A DNA stretch of 64,000 bases from Bordetella genomosp. 10 (GTDB taxonomy: Bacteria; Pseudomonadota; Gammaproteobacteria; Burkholderiales; Burkholderiaceae_B): the NCBI RefSeq assembly GCF_002261225.1, contig NZ_NEVM01000005.1, positions 2,666,001 through 2,730,000 of the forward strand, read 5' to 3'. Both the position numbers and the translations under genes were made by a program. Of this stretch, positions 51,498-63,326 are shown piece by piece. The notes beneath the pieces are model-generated. The model was not told the origin of the DNA and made no database searches. It was given only the letters and a program-made list of their open reading frames with translations. Within the stretch, counting starts at the first letter, position 1. Every line of letters begins with the position of its first letter.

Positions 51498-52591
51498 GCA
51501 TGGACATGAATGCATCGCGGCCGGACGACGCCGCCCTGGATGCCACCCCGGATGCCGTGCCCGCGCCGGCCAGGACGCCGTTCAAGGCGCCGGGGGCGCC
51601 CGTGATCGAACTGACCAATGTGCACAAGCGCTTCGAACAGCGTCCCGACCTGGCGCAGCGCCTGCTGGCCCTGGCCGGCAGGCCGCTGGACCGCCGCACC
51701 GTGCACGCCGTCAACGGGGTGAGCCTGTCGATCGCGCGCGGCGAGGTCGTCGGCCTGGTCGGGGAATCCGGCTGCGGCAAATCGACCCTGGGCCGCGTGG
51801 TGGCCGGCCTGTATCGCCAGACCGAAGGGGAATTGCGCTACCAGGGCCGCCCCGTCGCGGAACTGCGCGGCCGCGACCGCCTGGACTACGTGCTGGGCGT
51901 GCAAATGGTTTTCCAGGATCCGCAGGCCTCGCTCAATCCGCGCCAGCGGCTCCGGCAGATCCTGGGCGAATCGCTGAAGGTGCACAAGCTGGCGCCCGCG
52001 GCGGAAATCCCCGCCCGCGTGGACAGCGCCCTTGCCTCGGTCGGCCTGGACCGCGAGTATCGCGACCGCCTGCCGCATCAGATTTCCGGCGGCCAGCGCC
52101 AGCGCATCGGCATCGCCCGCGCGCTCATGGTGTCGCCGTCCTTCCTGGTGTGCGACGAGCCCGTGGCGGCGCTGGACGTGTCCATCCAGGCCCAGGTGAT
52201 CAACCTGTTCATGGACCTGCGCGAGCAGCACGACCTCACCTATCTCTTCATCAGCCACGACCTGGGCGTGGTGCGGCACATCTCCGATCGCGTCGCCATC
52301 ATGTACCTCGGCAAGATCGTCGAGCTATCCACCGCCGCCGAGATATTCGCCCGCGCCAACCACCCCTACACGCAGGCCCTGCTCGCCGAGGTGCCGGACG
52401 TGGCCCGGCGCGGCCGCAAGTTCACGCCCATCAAGGGCGAGATCCCCTCGCCGCTGGCGCCGCCGCCCGGCTGCGCCTTCAATCCGCGCTGCCCGCACGC
52501 CATGCCGCGCTGCCGCGAACAGGTGCCGCCGCTGAAGGAAATCGCGCCCGGCCACTGGTCGGCCTGCCACCTGAACGAGGCCGCCGCGTGA
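51494..52591 (+). CDS. Dipeptide/oligopeptide ABC transporter ATP-binding protein (DppF/OppF type)
   Basis: A 365-residue ATPase. Walker A is GESGCGKST, the ABC signature is ISGGQRQRIGIARAL and the switch His is in LFISHDLGVVRHI. The C-terminal motif CAFNPRCPHAMPRC is typical. The N-terminal extension (about 30 residues) is alanine/proline-rich. It overlaps the DppD-type gene. Together the four genes form a complete importer core; the binding protein is missing. Confidence 0.94.
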   Translation: MSMDMNASRPDDAALDATPDAVPAPARTPFKAPGAPVIELTNVHKRFEQRPDLAQRLLALAGRPLDRRTVHAVNGVSLSIARGEVVGLVGESGCGKSTLGRVVAGLYRQTEGELRYQGRPVAELRGRDRLDYVLGVQMVFQDPQASLNPRQRLRQILGESLKVHKLAPAAEIPARVDSALASVGLDREYRDRLPHQISGGQRQRIGIARALMVSPSFLVCDEPVAALDVSIQAQVINLFMDLREQHDLTYLFISHDLGVVRHISDRVAIMYLGKIVELSTAAEIFARANHPYTQALLAEVPDVARRGRKFTPIKGEIPSPLAPPPGCAFNPRCPHAMPRCREQVPPLKEIAPGHWSACHLNEAAA

Positions 52592-52674
52592 AGCCGCGCC
52601 GGCGCCTCCGATCCATGCCCCGGCGGGCGATCCCCCGCGCGGGACGCCGCCCCGCCACTGCCTGAGACCCCATC

Positions 52675-53577
52675 ATGTCCGCGCCATCCAACAACGTCGA
52701 ACGCCTGATCCTCGAGCTGAACCATGCCGGGCGCAACGCCATCGCCTACCTGGACGAAGACCGCAACAGCGACCGTCCCTTCACGCTGCACACCTACCGG
52801 CCCTACGGCTATACGCCGGACCGCCCGGTCGTCATCGTGCAGCACGGCGTCCTGCGCAACGGCGACGAATACCGCGACTTCTGGATCCCGGCGGCCGACA
52901 AGCACAAGCTGCTGATCGTCGCGCCCACCTTCTCCAACGAGATCTGGCCGGGTGTCGAGAGCTACAACAACGGCCGCGTCTTCACGCCCGGCGGCAACGT
53001 GCGGCCGGTGGACGGCTGGACCTACGTGCTGCCGCAGCGCGTCTTCGCCGACCTGCGCGAGGCGGAGATCACCACGACCGACAAGGCCTATCTGTTCGGC
53101 CATTCCGCCGGCGGGCAGTTCGTCCATCGCCTGATGTCCAGCCAATCGCATGAACCCTACAAGGCCGTGACGGCGGGCAACCCGGGCTGGTACACGCTGC
53201 CCACCTTCGACCATCCCTATCCCGAGGGGCTGGACGGCGTCGGCCTGACCGAGGATCACCTGGCGCGCCTGCTGGCCTACCCGCTGACCGTGCTGGCCGG
53301 CGACCAGGACATCGCCACCAGCGATCCCAACCTGCCGTCCGAACCCGCGGCCATGCGCCAGGGGCCGCACCGTTATGCGCGCGCCCACCACTATTTCGAA
53401 GCCGGCCGCCGCGAGGCCGAACGGCGCGGCCTGCCGTTCAACTGGCGCCTGGTTTCCGTGCCCGGCATCGGCCATGACGGCAAGGCCATGTCCGCCGTCT
53501 GCGCCAGCCTGTGGTTCGACGGCGGCATGCCCGACGACGCCACGATGGCCGCGCTGGCCGGCAAGACCGTGGCGTAG
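52675..53577 (+). CDS. Alpha/beta hydrolase
   Basis: A 300-residue alpha/beta-fold hydrolase. The nucleophile elbow is GHSAGGQFVHRL (Ser144), with the oxyanion region in IVQHGVLRNGDEYRDFW; the acid and His are probably in LAGDQDIAT and VPGIGHDGKAM. Its natural substrate is unknown; a peptidase or an esterase is equally possible. It lies 83 bases after the transporter ATPase and 105 bases before an M20 peptidase on the same strand, suggesting it processes the same imported compounds. Confidence 0.87.
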   Translation: MSAPSNNVERLILELNHAGRNAIAYLDEDRNSDRPFTLHTYRPYGYTPDRPVVIVQHGVLRNGDEYRDFWIPAADKHKLLIVAPTFSNEIWPGVESYNNGRVFTPGGNVRPVDGWTYVLPQRVFADLREAEITTTDKAYLFGHSAGGQFVHRLMSSQSHEPYKAVTAGNPGWYTLPTFDHPYPEGLDGVGLTEDHLARLLAYPLTVLAGDQDIATSDPNLPSEPAAMRQGPHRYARAHHYFEAGRREAERRGLPFNWRLVSVPGIGHDGKAMSAVCASLWFDGGMPDDATMAALAGKTVA

Positions 53578-53682
53578 CGCGGCAGCCCGGCCCCGAGACG
53601 GAAGACGCGCCCCGCCCGACACCTGCATTCCACCGAACCGAAGCCACCGATCCGAACCTACCGAACCGTACGAGGAATTCCC

Positions 53683-54831
53683 ATGTCCGCCCTGCCTGCC
53701 TCCCCCGACCTGCCCGATTCCGCCGCGCTGGCCGCGGGCATCCGTAGCTGGATCGAATGCGAGTCGCCGTCGAACTACCCGGCCGGCGTCGCCGCCATGG
53801 CCGCCCTGGTGGAAAAGCAGGCGCGCGCCGCCGGGCTGACCGCCCAGTTGAGCACGCTGGGCGACGCCACCGGCCCGCTGCTGTACGTGACCAATCGCGC
53901 GCAGGGCGATACGCGGCCCGGCATCCTCGTGCTGGCCCACCTGGACACCGTGCATCCGGTCGGCACGCTGGGCGAGAATCCCTGCCGCATCGAGGGCGAC
54001 AAGCTCTATGGCCCCGGCAGCTATGACATGAAGGGCGGCATCTACCTGGCGCTGACGGCGCTGGCCACCCTGGCCAAGCCGGGCGCGACCCGCCTGCCCA
54101 TCGATTTCCTGATGGTGCCGGACGAGGAAACCGGCAGCCATGCCTCGCGCGCGTCCATCGAATCGTATGCCCGCAACGCGCGCTACGGCCTGGTGTGCGA
54201 ACCGGCCCGCCCCAATGGCGGCAAGTGCGTGACCGCGCGCAAGGGCACCGGCATGCTGCGCCTGCAGGTCAAGGGCCGTCCCGCGCACGCCGGCATGCAG
54301 CACGAGAAAGGCCGCAGCGCGATCCGAGAAATGGCGCACCAGGTGCTGGCGCTGGAAGCCATGACCGACTACGAGCGCGGCGTCACGGTGAGCGTCGGCA
54401 CCATCAACGGCGGCACGGTCACCAATACGGTTCCGGCCCTGTGCAATTGCGTGGTGGACTTCCGCGTGCCGGACATGGAAGCCGCCGCGGACACCTTGTC
54501 GCGCATGCGCGGACTGAAAGCGGTGGGCGCGGACGTGGCGCTGGACATCGATGTCGAGCTGAATCGTCCGCCCATGGTCAAGTCCGAGGCCACGACGCAG
54601 TTGCTGGGCAAGGCGCGCCTGTTCGCGACGGCGGCGGGCTTCCAACTGGACGATGCGCCCATGACCGGCGGCGGCAGCGACGCCAACTTCACGTCCGCCA
54701 TGGGCGTGCCCACCCTGGATGGCCTGGGCGCCGACGGCGACGGCGCGCACACGCTGAACGAGTACATCCTGGTCAGCACGCTGGCCCCGCGCGCGCACTT
54801 CTGGCAACTACTGTTGCGCGATCTAGAGTAG
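53683..54831 (+). CDS. M20-family metallopeptidase (glutamate carboxypeptidase-like)
   Basis: A 382-residue two-zinc peptidase. Metal ligands and catalytic residues lie in VLAHLDTVHP (H about 86), YGPGSYDMKGG (bridging Asp), VPDEETGSHAS (catalytic and ligand Glu) and GGGSDANFTSAMG near the C-terminus. The dimerisation domain is in the middle (residues about 180-290; RPAHAGMQHEKGRSAI). The closest known groups are carboxypeptidase G2 and succinyl-diaminopimelate-type enzymes. Coming after a dipeptide transporter it would free an amino acid, possibly glutamate, from imported peptides or N-acyl compounds. A repeat fragment follows (54832-54859). Confidence 0.9.
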   Translation: MSALPASPDLPDSAALAAGIRSWIECESPSNYPAGVAAMAALVEKQARAAGLTAQLSTLGDATGPLLYVTNRAQGDTRPGILVLAHLDTVHPVGTLGENPCRIEGDKLYGPGSYDMKGGIYLALTALATLAKPGATRLPIDFLMVPDEETGSHASRASIESYARNARYGLVCEPARPNGGKCVTARKGTGMLRLQVKGRPAHAGMQHEKGRSAIREMAHQVLALEAMTDYERGVTVSVGTINGGTVTNTVPALCNCVVDFRVPDMEAAADTLSRMRGLKAVGADVALDIDVELNRPPMVKSEATTQLLGKARLFATAAGFQLDDAPMTGGGSDANFTSAMGVPTLDGLGADGDGAHTLNEYILVSTLAPRAHFWQLLLRDLE

Positions 54832-54859
54832 AGGCCCCCGTACCGCGCAGAGCGCGGCC
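54832..54859 (+). repeat. 5' fragment of the dispersed intergenic repeat
   Basis: The 28 bases between the M20 gene and rep read AGGCCCCCGTACCGCGCAGA followed by GCGCGGCCC, closely matching the left end of copy A at 12761. The rest of the element is missing. Confidence 0.6.
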
Positions 54860-56917
54860 CTAGTTTTTCTTCAGCAGCGCCTTGAGCATGTCCAGGCGTT
54901 GCTTGGGGCTCATGGCGCGGGTGGCTTCGTCTTCGGGGAAGCGGGCGTCGCCCAGGCCCATTTCCTCGATGAAGCGCGAGGGTTCGCGCACGAGGTCTTC
55001 GCGGGCGCGGCGGCGTTTCTTGCACCAGCTCAGGTTCAGGGTCCGCTGCGCGCGCGTGATGCCGACGTACATGAGGCGCCGCTCTTCCTCGATGCGGCTC
55101 GCCAGCGATTCGGCCGCCTTGGCCGGGTCGCCTTCCTCTTCGTCCTTGCCCATGTGCGGCAGCAGGCCTTCCTCCACGCCCACCATGTAGACGTGCGGAT
55201 ACTCCAGGCCCTTGGAGGCATGCAGCGTGGTCATCTTGACGGCGTCGGGCGTTTCTTCCTCGCCGCGCTCCAGCATGGTGACCAGGGCGACGTGCTGCAC
55301 CAGCTCGAACAGCGTCAAGCCGTCTTCCTCGGACTTGCGCTTGAGCCAGGACGTCAGCTCCAGCACGTTCTGCCAGCGGGTCTGCGCCGGCTTCTCTTCC
55401 ATGATGTCGTAGAGATGGCGTTCGTACTGGATGGCGCCCAGCAGGTCGTCCAGGATGACGCCGGCCGGCTCCGCCGAGGTCGGCTTTTCACCGCCCTTGC
55501 CGCGGCCGGCGCGCCACTGGATGCGCTGGATGAACTCCGCGAAGATGCGCAACTGCTCCAGTTGGCGCGGCTGCAGGCGCGTTTCCAGGCCGTGCTCGAA
55601 GACCGCCGCGAACAGGGACAATTGCCGGTCGGCCGCGTACTGGCCCAGCGTCTGCAAGGTGGCCTGGCCGATGCCGCGCTTGGGCGTGGTGGCCGCACGG
55701 ATGAAGGCCGGATCGTCCTCGTCGTTGGCGATCAGGCGCAGATAGGCCAGCACGTCGCGGATTTCCGCCTTGTCGAAAAAGCTCTGGCCGCCGGCGATCG
55801 TGTACGGGATCTTCAGGTTGCGCAAGGCCTGTTCGAGGATGCGCGACTGATGATTGCTGCGATACAGGATCGCGTAGTCCTTCCACTGCGCCTGCCGTTC
55901 GAAACGCGACGCGGAGATCTTCATGGCGGTCGCTTCGGCCTCGGCCTCCTCGCTGTCCATGGGGGTCACGACGATGGGCTCGCCGTGCGCCAGGTCCGAC
56001 CACAGCTTCTTTTCGAACAGCTTGGGATTCTTCTCGATGACCTTGTTGGCCGCGGCCAGGATGCGCTGCACCGAGCGGTAGTTCTGCTCCAGCTTGATCA
56101 GCTTGAGGCTGGGATAGTCCTTGGGCAGCTTGGCCAGGTTCTCGATGGTGGCGCCGCGCCATGCGTAGATGGCCTGGTCGTCGTCGCCGACCGCGGTGAA
56201 CATGGCGCGGTCGCCCGTCAGCAGTTGCACCAGCCGGTACTGGCAGACGTTGGTGTCCTGGTATTCGTCCACCAGCAGGTAGCGCACGCGGTTCTGCCAG
56301 CGCGTGCGCACTTCCTCGTTGGTTTCCAGCAGGCGCGCCGGCACCAGGATCAGGTCGTCGAAATCGACCGCCTGGTAGGCGGCCAGCGTGGCGGCATAGC
56401 TGCGATAGACGCGCGCGGCCTCGAACTCCGAGGGCGTGGCCGCCGCCTTCTCGGCGCCGTCCGGATCCAGCAAGGCGTTCTTCCACAGCGAGATGGTCTG
56501 CTGCACGGCGCGCAGGCGGCCCTTGTCGGTGGTGGCCAGCAGCTCCTGCACGATGCCCATGGCGTCGTCGGCGTCGAGGATGGAGAACTGCGGCTTGAGG
56601 CCCGCGTGCCGGGCTTCCTCGCGCAGCAGGCGCACGCCCAGCGCATGGAAGGTGCTGATGGTCAGGCCCTTGGACAACTTGCGCTCGACCAGCGTCTTGA
56701 CGCGCTCGTCCATCTCGCGCGCCGCCTTGTTGGTGAAGGTCAGCGCCACGATGTTGCGCCCCTGGTAGCCGCAATCCTGCAGCAGGTAGGCGATCTTCTG
56801 CGTGATGACCCGCGTCTTGCCGCTGCCCGCGCCGGCCAGCACCAGGCAGGGGCCGCCCAGGTAGAGGACGGCCTCGCGCTGCGGCGCGTTCAAACCGGCG
56901 GGAACGGAATTGGACAT
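54860..56917 (-). CDS. rep: ATP-dependent DNA helicase Rep
   Basis: A 685-residue UvrD/Rep superfamily 1 helicase. Walker A is AGAGSGKT (residues about 29-36), motif II contains VDEYQDTN, and QNYRS, NEDDPAFIRA-type, VTMLERGEEE and MTTLHASKGLEYPHV segments give motifs III to VI. The length and the C-terminal MLKALLKKN favour Rep over UvrD (720+). The start is the ATG at 56917 (MSNSVPAGLNAPQREA), seven bases after the priA stop. Rep removes proteins from DNA and helps restart stalled forks; in tandem with priA it fits replication restart. Confidence 0.93.
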   Translation of the reverse strand: MSNSVPAGLNAPQREAVLYLGGPCLVLAGAGSGKTRVITQKIAYLLQDCGYQGRNIVALTFTNKAAREMDERVKTLVERKLSKGLTISTFHALGVRLLREEARHAGLKPQFSILDADDAMGIVQELLATTDKGRLRAVQQTISLWKNALLDPDGAEKAAATPSEFEAARVYRSYAATLAAYQAVDFDDLILVPARLLETNEEVRTRWQNRVRYLLVDEYQDTNVCQYRLVQLLTGDRAMFTAVGDDDQAIYAWRGATIENLAKLPKDYPSLKLIKLEQNYRSVQRILAAANKVIEKNPKLFEKKLWSDLAHGEPIVVTPMDSEEAEAEATAMKISASRFERQAQWKDYAILYRSNHQSRILEQALRNLKIPYTIAGGQSFFDKAEIRDVLAYLRLIANDEDDPAFIRAATTPKRGIGQATLQTLGQYAADRQLSLFAAVFEHGLETRLQPRQLEQLRIFAEFIQRIQWRAGRGKGGEKPTSAEPAGVILDDLLGAIQYERHLYDIMEEKPAQTRWQNVLELTSWLKRKSEEDGLTLFELVQHVALVTMLERGEEETPDAVKMTTLHASKGLEYPHVYMVGVEEGLLPHMGKDEEEGDPAKAAESLASRIEEERRLMYVGITRAQRTLNLSWCKKRRRAREDLVREPSRFIEEMGLGDARFPEDEATRAMSPKQRLDMLKALLKKN

Positions 56918-56924
56918 GGGCGGA

Positions 56925-59168
<2,244 letters not shown>

Positions 59169-59542
59169 AGGGCGGAATGCAATTGGCGAAAAGGATGAGG
59201 GCGGATGGGTCGCCGGACTTAAAGTGAATTCTCGGATTGCAGGCTAAGGCACTGACAACCCGTGACTTGAAATGCGGCTGAAATGTGGAAAGGGAGCCTG
59301 TGGATAACTTTGGGGAAAATCTCGGGGACATCCTGGTACCACACCCTTAGCACAAGCCTGGAATTGATGCCAAATATTTTTTTATTTTTGATCTTCCTTA
59401 TAAATCAAAGAATTACGCCGATTTCCAAGATTGCAACTCAGAAGATGCTCCATTCCGGCCCTCCCCCCGTTGCTGTGCACAACTCCGTTTGGGCACGGGC
59501 CGTGGACGGGCCGATCGGGCGAAGCGATTACTCACATAATCG
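59169..59542. other. priA-hemE intergenic region with DnaA box and AT-rich patch
   Basis: There is no gene in this 374-base gap. It holds TGTGGATAA at 59299-59307 (the DnaA box on the minus strand), a relaxed copy TGTGGAAAG at 59284-59292, TGTGCACAA at 59474-59482, and a 45-base stretch (59371-59415) almost entirely of A and T. A GCGATTA-N6-TAATCGC hairpin at 59524-59543 touches the hemE stop. In a GC-rich chromosome this combination looks like a small DnaA-responsive region. It may also simply be promoter sequence for priA. Confidence 0.5.
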
Positions 59543-60658
59543 CTAGGCGGCATGAAAAGCGCGGCTGTAGCCATGCACTTCGTCGACCAATTCAGCTACT
59601 GCTTCCGGCGGAGTGAATTGGGAAATGCCGTGGCCGAGATTGAACACGTGGCCGCCCCTGCCCACGGGGCCGTAGGCGTCGAGCACACGCCTGGCTTCCC
59701 CCCGCACGGCGGGGCCGCCGCCGAACAGGGACATGGGGTCGAGATTGCCCTGCAGGGCGACGCTGTCGTTCACGCGGCGGCGCGCCTGCGCCAGGTTCAC
59801 GGTCCAGTCCAGGCCCACCGCGTCGGCGCCACAGGCGGCGATGTCCTCCAGCCACAGGCCGCCGCCCTTGGTGAAAACGATGACCGGCACGCGCCGTCCC
59901 TCGTTTTCCCGTTTCAGGGAGGCGACCACCTTGCGCGTGTAGGCCAGGGAAAATTGCTGGAACAGGCCGTCGGCCAGGACCCCGCCCCAGCTATCGAACA
60001 GCATGACGGCCTGGGCGCCCGCGTCGATCTGGGCGTTGAGATAGTCCGCCGTGGCCTGGGCGTTGATTTCCAGGATGCGATGCAGGAGGTCGGGCCGGCC
60101 GTACAGCATGGACTTGATCAGCCGGTAATCGGCGCTGCCCTTGCCCTCGACCATATAACAGGCCACCGTCCACGGGCTGCCCGCGAAACCGATCAGCGGC
60201 ACCCGGCCATCCAGTTCGCGGCGGATGAGGGACACCGCATCGAAGACATAGCGCAGCGTGTCCATGTCGGGCACGGTCAGCGCATCCACGTCGCGTTCCT
60301 CGCGAATGGGACGCTCGAAATGCGGACCTTCGCCGGCGCGGAACTCCAGGCCCAGCCCCATGGCATGCGGCACGGTCAGGATGTCCGAGAACAGGATGGC
60401 CGCATCCAGCGGATAACGCGCCAGCGGCTGGAGGGTGACCTCCGCGGCGAACGACGGATTCTGGGCCAGGCCCATGAAGGAGCCGGCGCGTGCCCGGGTC
60501 GCGTTGTATTCCGGCAGGTAGCGGCCGGCTTGGCGCATCAGCCACACGGGCGTGTAGGGAACCGGCTGGCGCGACAGCGCGCGCAGGAATACGTCGTTCT
60601 TCAACGGGGCAAGGGACACGGGGTTCTCGGGTGCGTTCTCTCTGGACAAGCCTGCCAT
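59543..60658 (-). CDS. hemE: Uroporphyrinogen decarboxylase HemE
   Basis: HemE removes four carboxyl groups from uroporphyrinogen III in haem synthesis. The 371-residue enzyme starts at ATG 60658 ([19 protein letters not shown]). The family motifs are [46 protein letters not shown] and [14 protein letters not shown]. It lies seven bases downstream of the Fis-type regulator gene, both on the minus strand, so they are likely co-transcribed. Confidence 0.97.
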   Translation of the reverse strand: MAGLSRENAPENPVSLAPLKNDVFLRALSRQPVPYTPVWLMRQAGRYLPEYNATRARAGSFMGLAQNPSFAAEVTLQPLARYPLDAAILFSDILTVPHAMGLGLEFRAGEGPHFERPIREERDVDALTVPDMDTLRYVFDAVSLIRRELDGRVPLIGFAGSPWTVACYMVEGKGSADYRLIKSMLYGRPDLLHRILEINAQATADYLNAQIDAGAQAVMLFDSWGGVLADGLFQQFSLAYTRKVVASLKRENEGRRVPVIVFTKGGGLWLEDIAACGADAVGLDWTVNLAQARRRVNDSVALQGNLDPMSLFGGGPAVRGEARRVLDAYGPVGRGGHVFNLGHGISQFTPPEAVAELVDEVHGYSRAFHAA

Positions 60659-60665
60659 TTTACCC

Positions 60666-61691
60666 TCAGGGCCCTCCCGGGCCACTGGACAGGCCGGACA
60701 GGCTGGATAGGCCGTCCTCGTCCCCGTCATCTTCCTCGTGGCTGCGGTAGGGATCCGCGTCGATCGCGTGCTTGCGCATCAAGGCCCAGAAGGCGCGCCG
60801 ATGCTTGGCCGAGGCGCGGGCCGCGCTGGCCACGTTGCCGGCATGGCGCGACAGCGCGGTGCGGACGTAGTCGCGCTCGAAACAGCCGACCACGCGGGAT
60901 TTGGCCACGCGGAAGGGTTCGTTGGGCGCGATGCGCGTCCCCGGCTCGCACGCGCCCATGCGGCGCGGTCCCCGGCCGTGGCCGGCGATTTCGTCCAGGA
61001 AGGAGATGGCGTCGGGGTCGTCCTCGCGCGCGCCGTCGGCGGCCGCCTTGGCGGCCCTTCCCCATTCCATGGGCACGGATCGCCGGACCTCGCCAAGCCC
61101 GGCCGCCTTGCCCGACAGGTCGTAGGTGGCCATCACGTCATTGACGGAGAGCGCCGCCGCGGGCTGCAACGTATAGACGGCCGGCGGGCTGTCCGGGCGC
61201 GATGCCGATTCGGCCAGGCGCGACAGGCGGGCGCGCAGTTCGTCCGCGCAGGCGCGGTGCAGCGCGAAGTCCTGCAATCCCAGCCCCAGCAGGTCCTGCA
61301 CGGCGGCGGCCTTCAGGCCGCGCGCCAGCGCGAGCAGCGGGGTATGCAGTTGCGCGCGGGCGCAGGCCAGCGCCGTGCGCGTCCAGGCCACGGTGGCCGG
61401 CGTGACCGGCAGGACGCAGACATCGTAGCGGCGCAAAGGAATGGCCAGGCGGGCCAGCACCTCGGCGGGAACCTCCGTCACCGGCGCCTCGGCCGGCGGC
61501 GCCGCGCCGGCCGCGGAAGACGCGGCCGATGGCGCGGCCGGATCCGCCGGGCCGCCCAGGGTCTTCTCATCGAAGTGCACGGGGTACAGCCGCAAGCGGC
61601 CCAGCGCCTGGCCGTGCCGGCCTATCCATTCGTGCATCCAGCCGTGATGCGGCGGCACCATCAATACACCGCAGTCCAGCGTCTCGCGCAT
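60666..61691 (-). CDS. Fis-type helix-turn-helix protein lacking an AAA+ domain
   Basis: A 341-residue protein. The C-terminal 60 residues ([20 protein letters not shown], then [20 protein letters not shown]) match the Fis-like DNA-binding end of sigma-54 activators. The N-terminal 190 residues look like a degenerate receiver-type fold ([39 protein letters not shown]) with an alanine-rich break, but no GAFTGA loop, Walker A or Walker B of an AAA+ domain is present. The ATG at 61691 has GGGAG upstream. It precedes hemE by seven bases. It cannot be a classical sigma-54 activator as it stands; it may be a repressor or a relic. Confidence 0.72.
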   Translation of the reverse strand: MRETLDCGVLMVPPHHGWMHEWIGRHGQALGRLRLYPVHFDEKTLGGPADPAAPSAASSAAGAAPPAEAPVTEVPAEVLARLAIPLRRYDVCVLPVTPATVAWTRTALACARAQLHTPLLALARGLKAAAVQDLLGLGLQDFALHRACADELRARLSRLAESASRPDSPPAVYTLQPAAALSVNDVMATYDLSGKAAGLGEVRRSVPMEWGRAAKAAADGAREDDPDAISFLDEIAGHGRGPRRMGACEPGTRIAPNEPFRVAKSRVVGCFERDYVRTALSRHAGNVASAARASAKHRRAFWALMRKHAIDADPYRSHEEDDGDEDGLSSLSGLSSGPGGP

Positions 61692-61834
61692 TGTGCTACT
61701 CCCGTAAATCCCATGCCTCGGAGAACCAAGGCTAAAGACCGGTGAGTACCTGGGCAATACGGAAGCTCCGCATTGCAACGCGCACCTAAGGGTAAGACTG
61801 CACGGACGCTTTGATCGCCGCGCGGAACGGCGCC

Positions 61835-63001
61835 TCAGGCGCGGGCGTCCGCCCAGGCCTTGTGGCGGGCCTCGAGTTCCGCGATGCGCGCCGCCGCGGT
61901 CTTGCGCCGGGCGATCCACAGATACAGCCCGCTGCCCAGCACGATGATGGTCACCACGTCCAGCAAGGCCCAGATGATCTTCAGGGGCATGCCGCCGTAG
62001 TCGCCGAAATGCAGCGGCCGCGACACCTCCAGGGCGCGCAGGTACCAGGGCATCTCGACCTGGGCGACCAGCTTGCCCGTCTCGCCGTCCACCAGCGAGG
62101 GACTGAACAGGCGGGAAGTCAGCGGCGTCTGTCCCTTGGACCAGACGATGAAGTGATAGGGACTGCCATAGAGGTTGCCGGGGAAGGCGAAGGACGTCAC
62201 CGTCATCCCGGGCGAGGCCTTGCCGACGGTCGCGGCGACGCCGTCCAGGGAGGCCAACTGGCCCATCTGCGGCGCCGGCTTGCCCCGGTAGGGTTCCAGC
62301 AGCCCTTGCAACGCCGTCGCCTGCCAATAGCGGAACATCGGCGTGGACAGCTCGTTGATCACCCCGGTCAGGCCGACCACGAAGGCCCAGACCAGCGTCA
62401 CGACGCCCAGCAGGTTGTGCAGGTCCAGCCACTTGATCCGCGCCGAGCGTTCGCCGCGCACCGTGCCGAATTCGATCTTCTTCATGAAGGGGCCGTACAG
62501 GACGACGCCGGAGACCACCGCCACGACGAACAGCAGGCCCATGAAGCCCAGGAACAGTTCTCCCGGCAGGTCGGCGAACAAGTCCATGTGCAGGCGCAAC
62601 ATGATGTCCATGAAATCGTGGCCGTCCTGCGCCGTGGAACCGACGGCCTTCACCACCTCGCCGGTGTGCGCGTCGAAACGCAGGGCGTGGCCCAGCGAAC
62701 GGTCGGCGCGATTGGGCGTCAGGCCGATATAGACCTGCGGCTCATCGTCGTCGATGAAGGCGTAGTCGATGAGCTCGTTGGGGAACATGCGCATGGCCGT
62801 GGCGACCATGCCGTCCAGGCTGGCGCGCGGCGTGCCCTCCGGCACCTGGGCGTAGGGCTTGGCGTCGTCGAGCCAGTGCTCGATCTCCTCATGGAAGACC
62901 AGGGGCAGTCCGGTGACGCAGATGATGAGCAGGAATACCGTACAGACCAGGCTGGTCCACTTATGTATGGCGTACCACGTTTTGATCGGCAGCTTGGCCA
63001 T
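61835..63001 (-). CDS. PepSY-associated membrane protein
   Basis: A 388-residue inner-membrane protein with four helices (about residues 14-36, 149-170, 197-215 and 345-366) and a PepSY-type periplasmic region between the first two. The N-terminal WYAIHKWTSLVCTVF is typical for the PepSY transmembrane family, often linked to ferric-siderophore reduction or transport in iron-uptake gene clusters. The C-terminal helix is followed by a basic cytosolic tail. It is a single gene with a Fur-like box just upstream, so iron control is plausible. Confidence 0.9.
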   Translation of the reverse strand: MAKLPIKTWYAIHKWTSLVCTVFLLIICVTGLPLVFHEEIEHWLDDAKPYAQVPEGTPRASLDGMVATAMRMFPNELIDYAFIDDDEPQVYIGLTPNRADRSLGHALRFDAHTGEVVKAVGSTAQDGHDFMDIMLRLHMDLFADLPGELFLGFMGLLFVVAVVSGVVLYGPFMKKIEFGTVRGERSARIKWLDLHNLLGVVTLVWAFVVGLTGVINELSTPMFRYWQATALQGLLEPYRGKPAPQMGQLASLDGVAATVGKASPGMTVTSFAFPGNLYGSPYHFIVWSKGQTPLTSRLFSPSLVDGETGKLVAQVEMPWYLRALEVSRPLHFGDYGGMPLKIIWALLDVVTIIVLGSGLYLWIARRKTAAARIAELEARHKAWADARA

Positions 63002-63036
63002 TCCAGGGGTCTCCGCGCGGACTGACTAGTATGTTG

Positions 63037-63055
63037 AATGACAATCGATCTCAAC
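63037..63055. promoter_or_regulatory. Fur-like box upstream of the PepSY gene
   Basis: AATGACAATCGATCTCAAC resembles the Fur consensus AATGATAATCATTATCATT at roughly 13 of 19 positions. It lies about 36 bases upstream of the PepSY start at 63001. PepSY membrane proteins are frequently iron-regulated, which supports the match. Confidence 0.4.
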
Positions 63056-63141
63056 ATTTTAGCCAGATATCGAGATATGTAGCGTTTACGGGTGCGAGAC
63101 GGTCAAAACAGGGCCGGGTGCAAGTCTCGATGCCCATCCAG

Positions 63142-63218
63142 GGCGTCGCGGAGCCGGCTTTGCCGGTCCGCCGACGCTGCCCCCTTGAGGGGGCCCGCGA
63201 AGCGGGTACGGGGTGGGC
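63142..63218 (-). repeat. Dispersed intergenic repeat, copy B
   Basis: Read on the minus strand this copy begins CCCACCCCGTACCCGCTTCG and continues with GGGCCCCCTCAAGGGGGC and CGGCGGACCGGCAAAGCCGG, the same order of parts as copy A at 12761. It sits between the PepSY promoter region and the atpC terminator. Confidence 0.75.
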
Positions 63219-63234
63219 TTCCCTTGCCCGACGG

Positions 63235-63262
63235 CAAAAAAAACCAGGCCGAAGCCTGGTTT
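63235..63262 (-). terminator. Intrinsic terminator of the atp operon
   Basis: On the minus strand AAACCAGGC-TTCG-GCCTGGTTT (63241-63262) forms a nine-base-pair stem and is followed by TTTTT continuing through 63235. It lies 64 bases after the atpC stop and terminates the ATP synthase operon. Confidence 0.88.
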
Positions 63263-63326
63263 TCTTCTCCGGCGGCCGGCCCCCGGAGGAGCGCGGCGCG
63301 ACGGCGGGATCGATCGGCGCTGAAAC

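Noticed and set aside
52366-54807. An 813-codon minus-strand frame over the hydrolase and M20 genes
   Set aside because: Both plus-strand enzymes show catalytic motifs; the opposite frame shows none.
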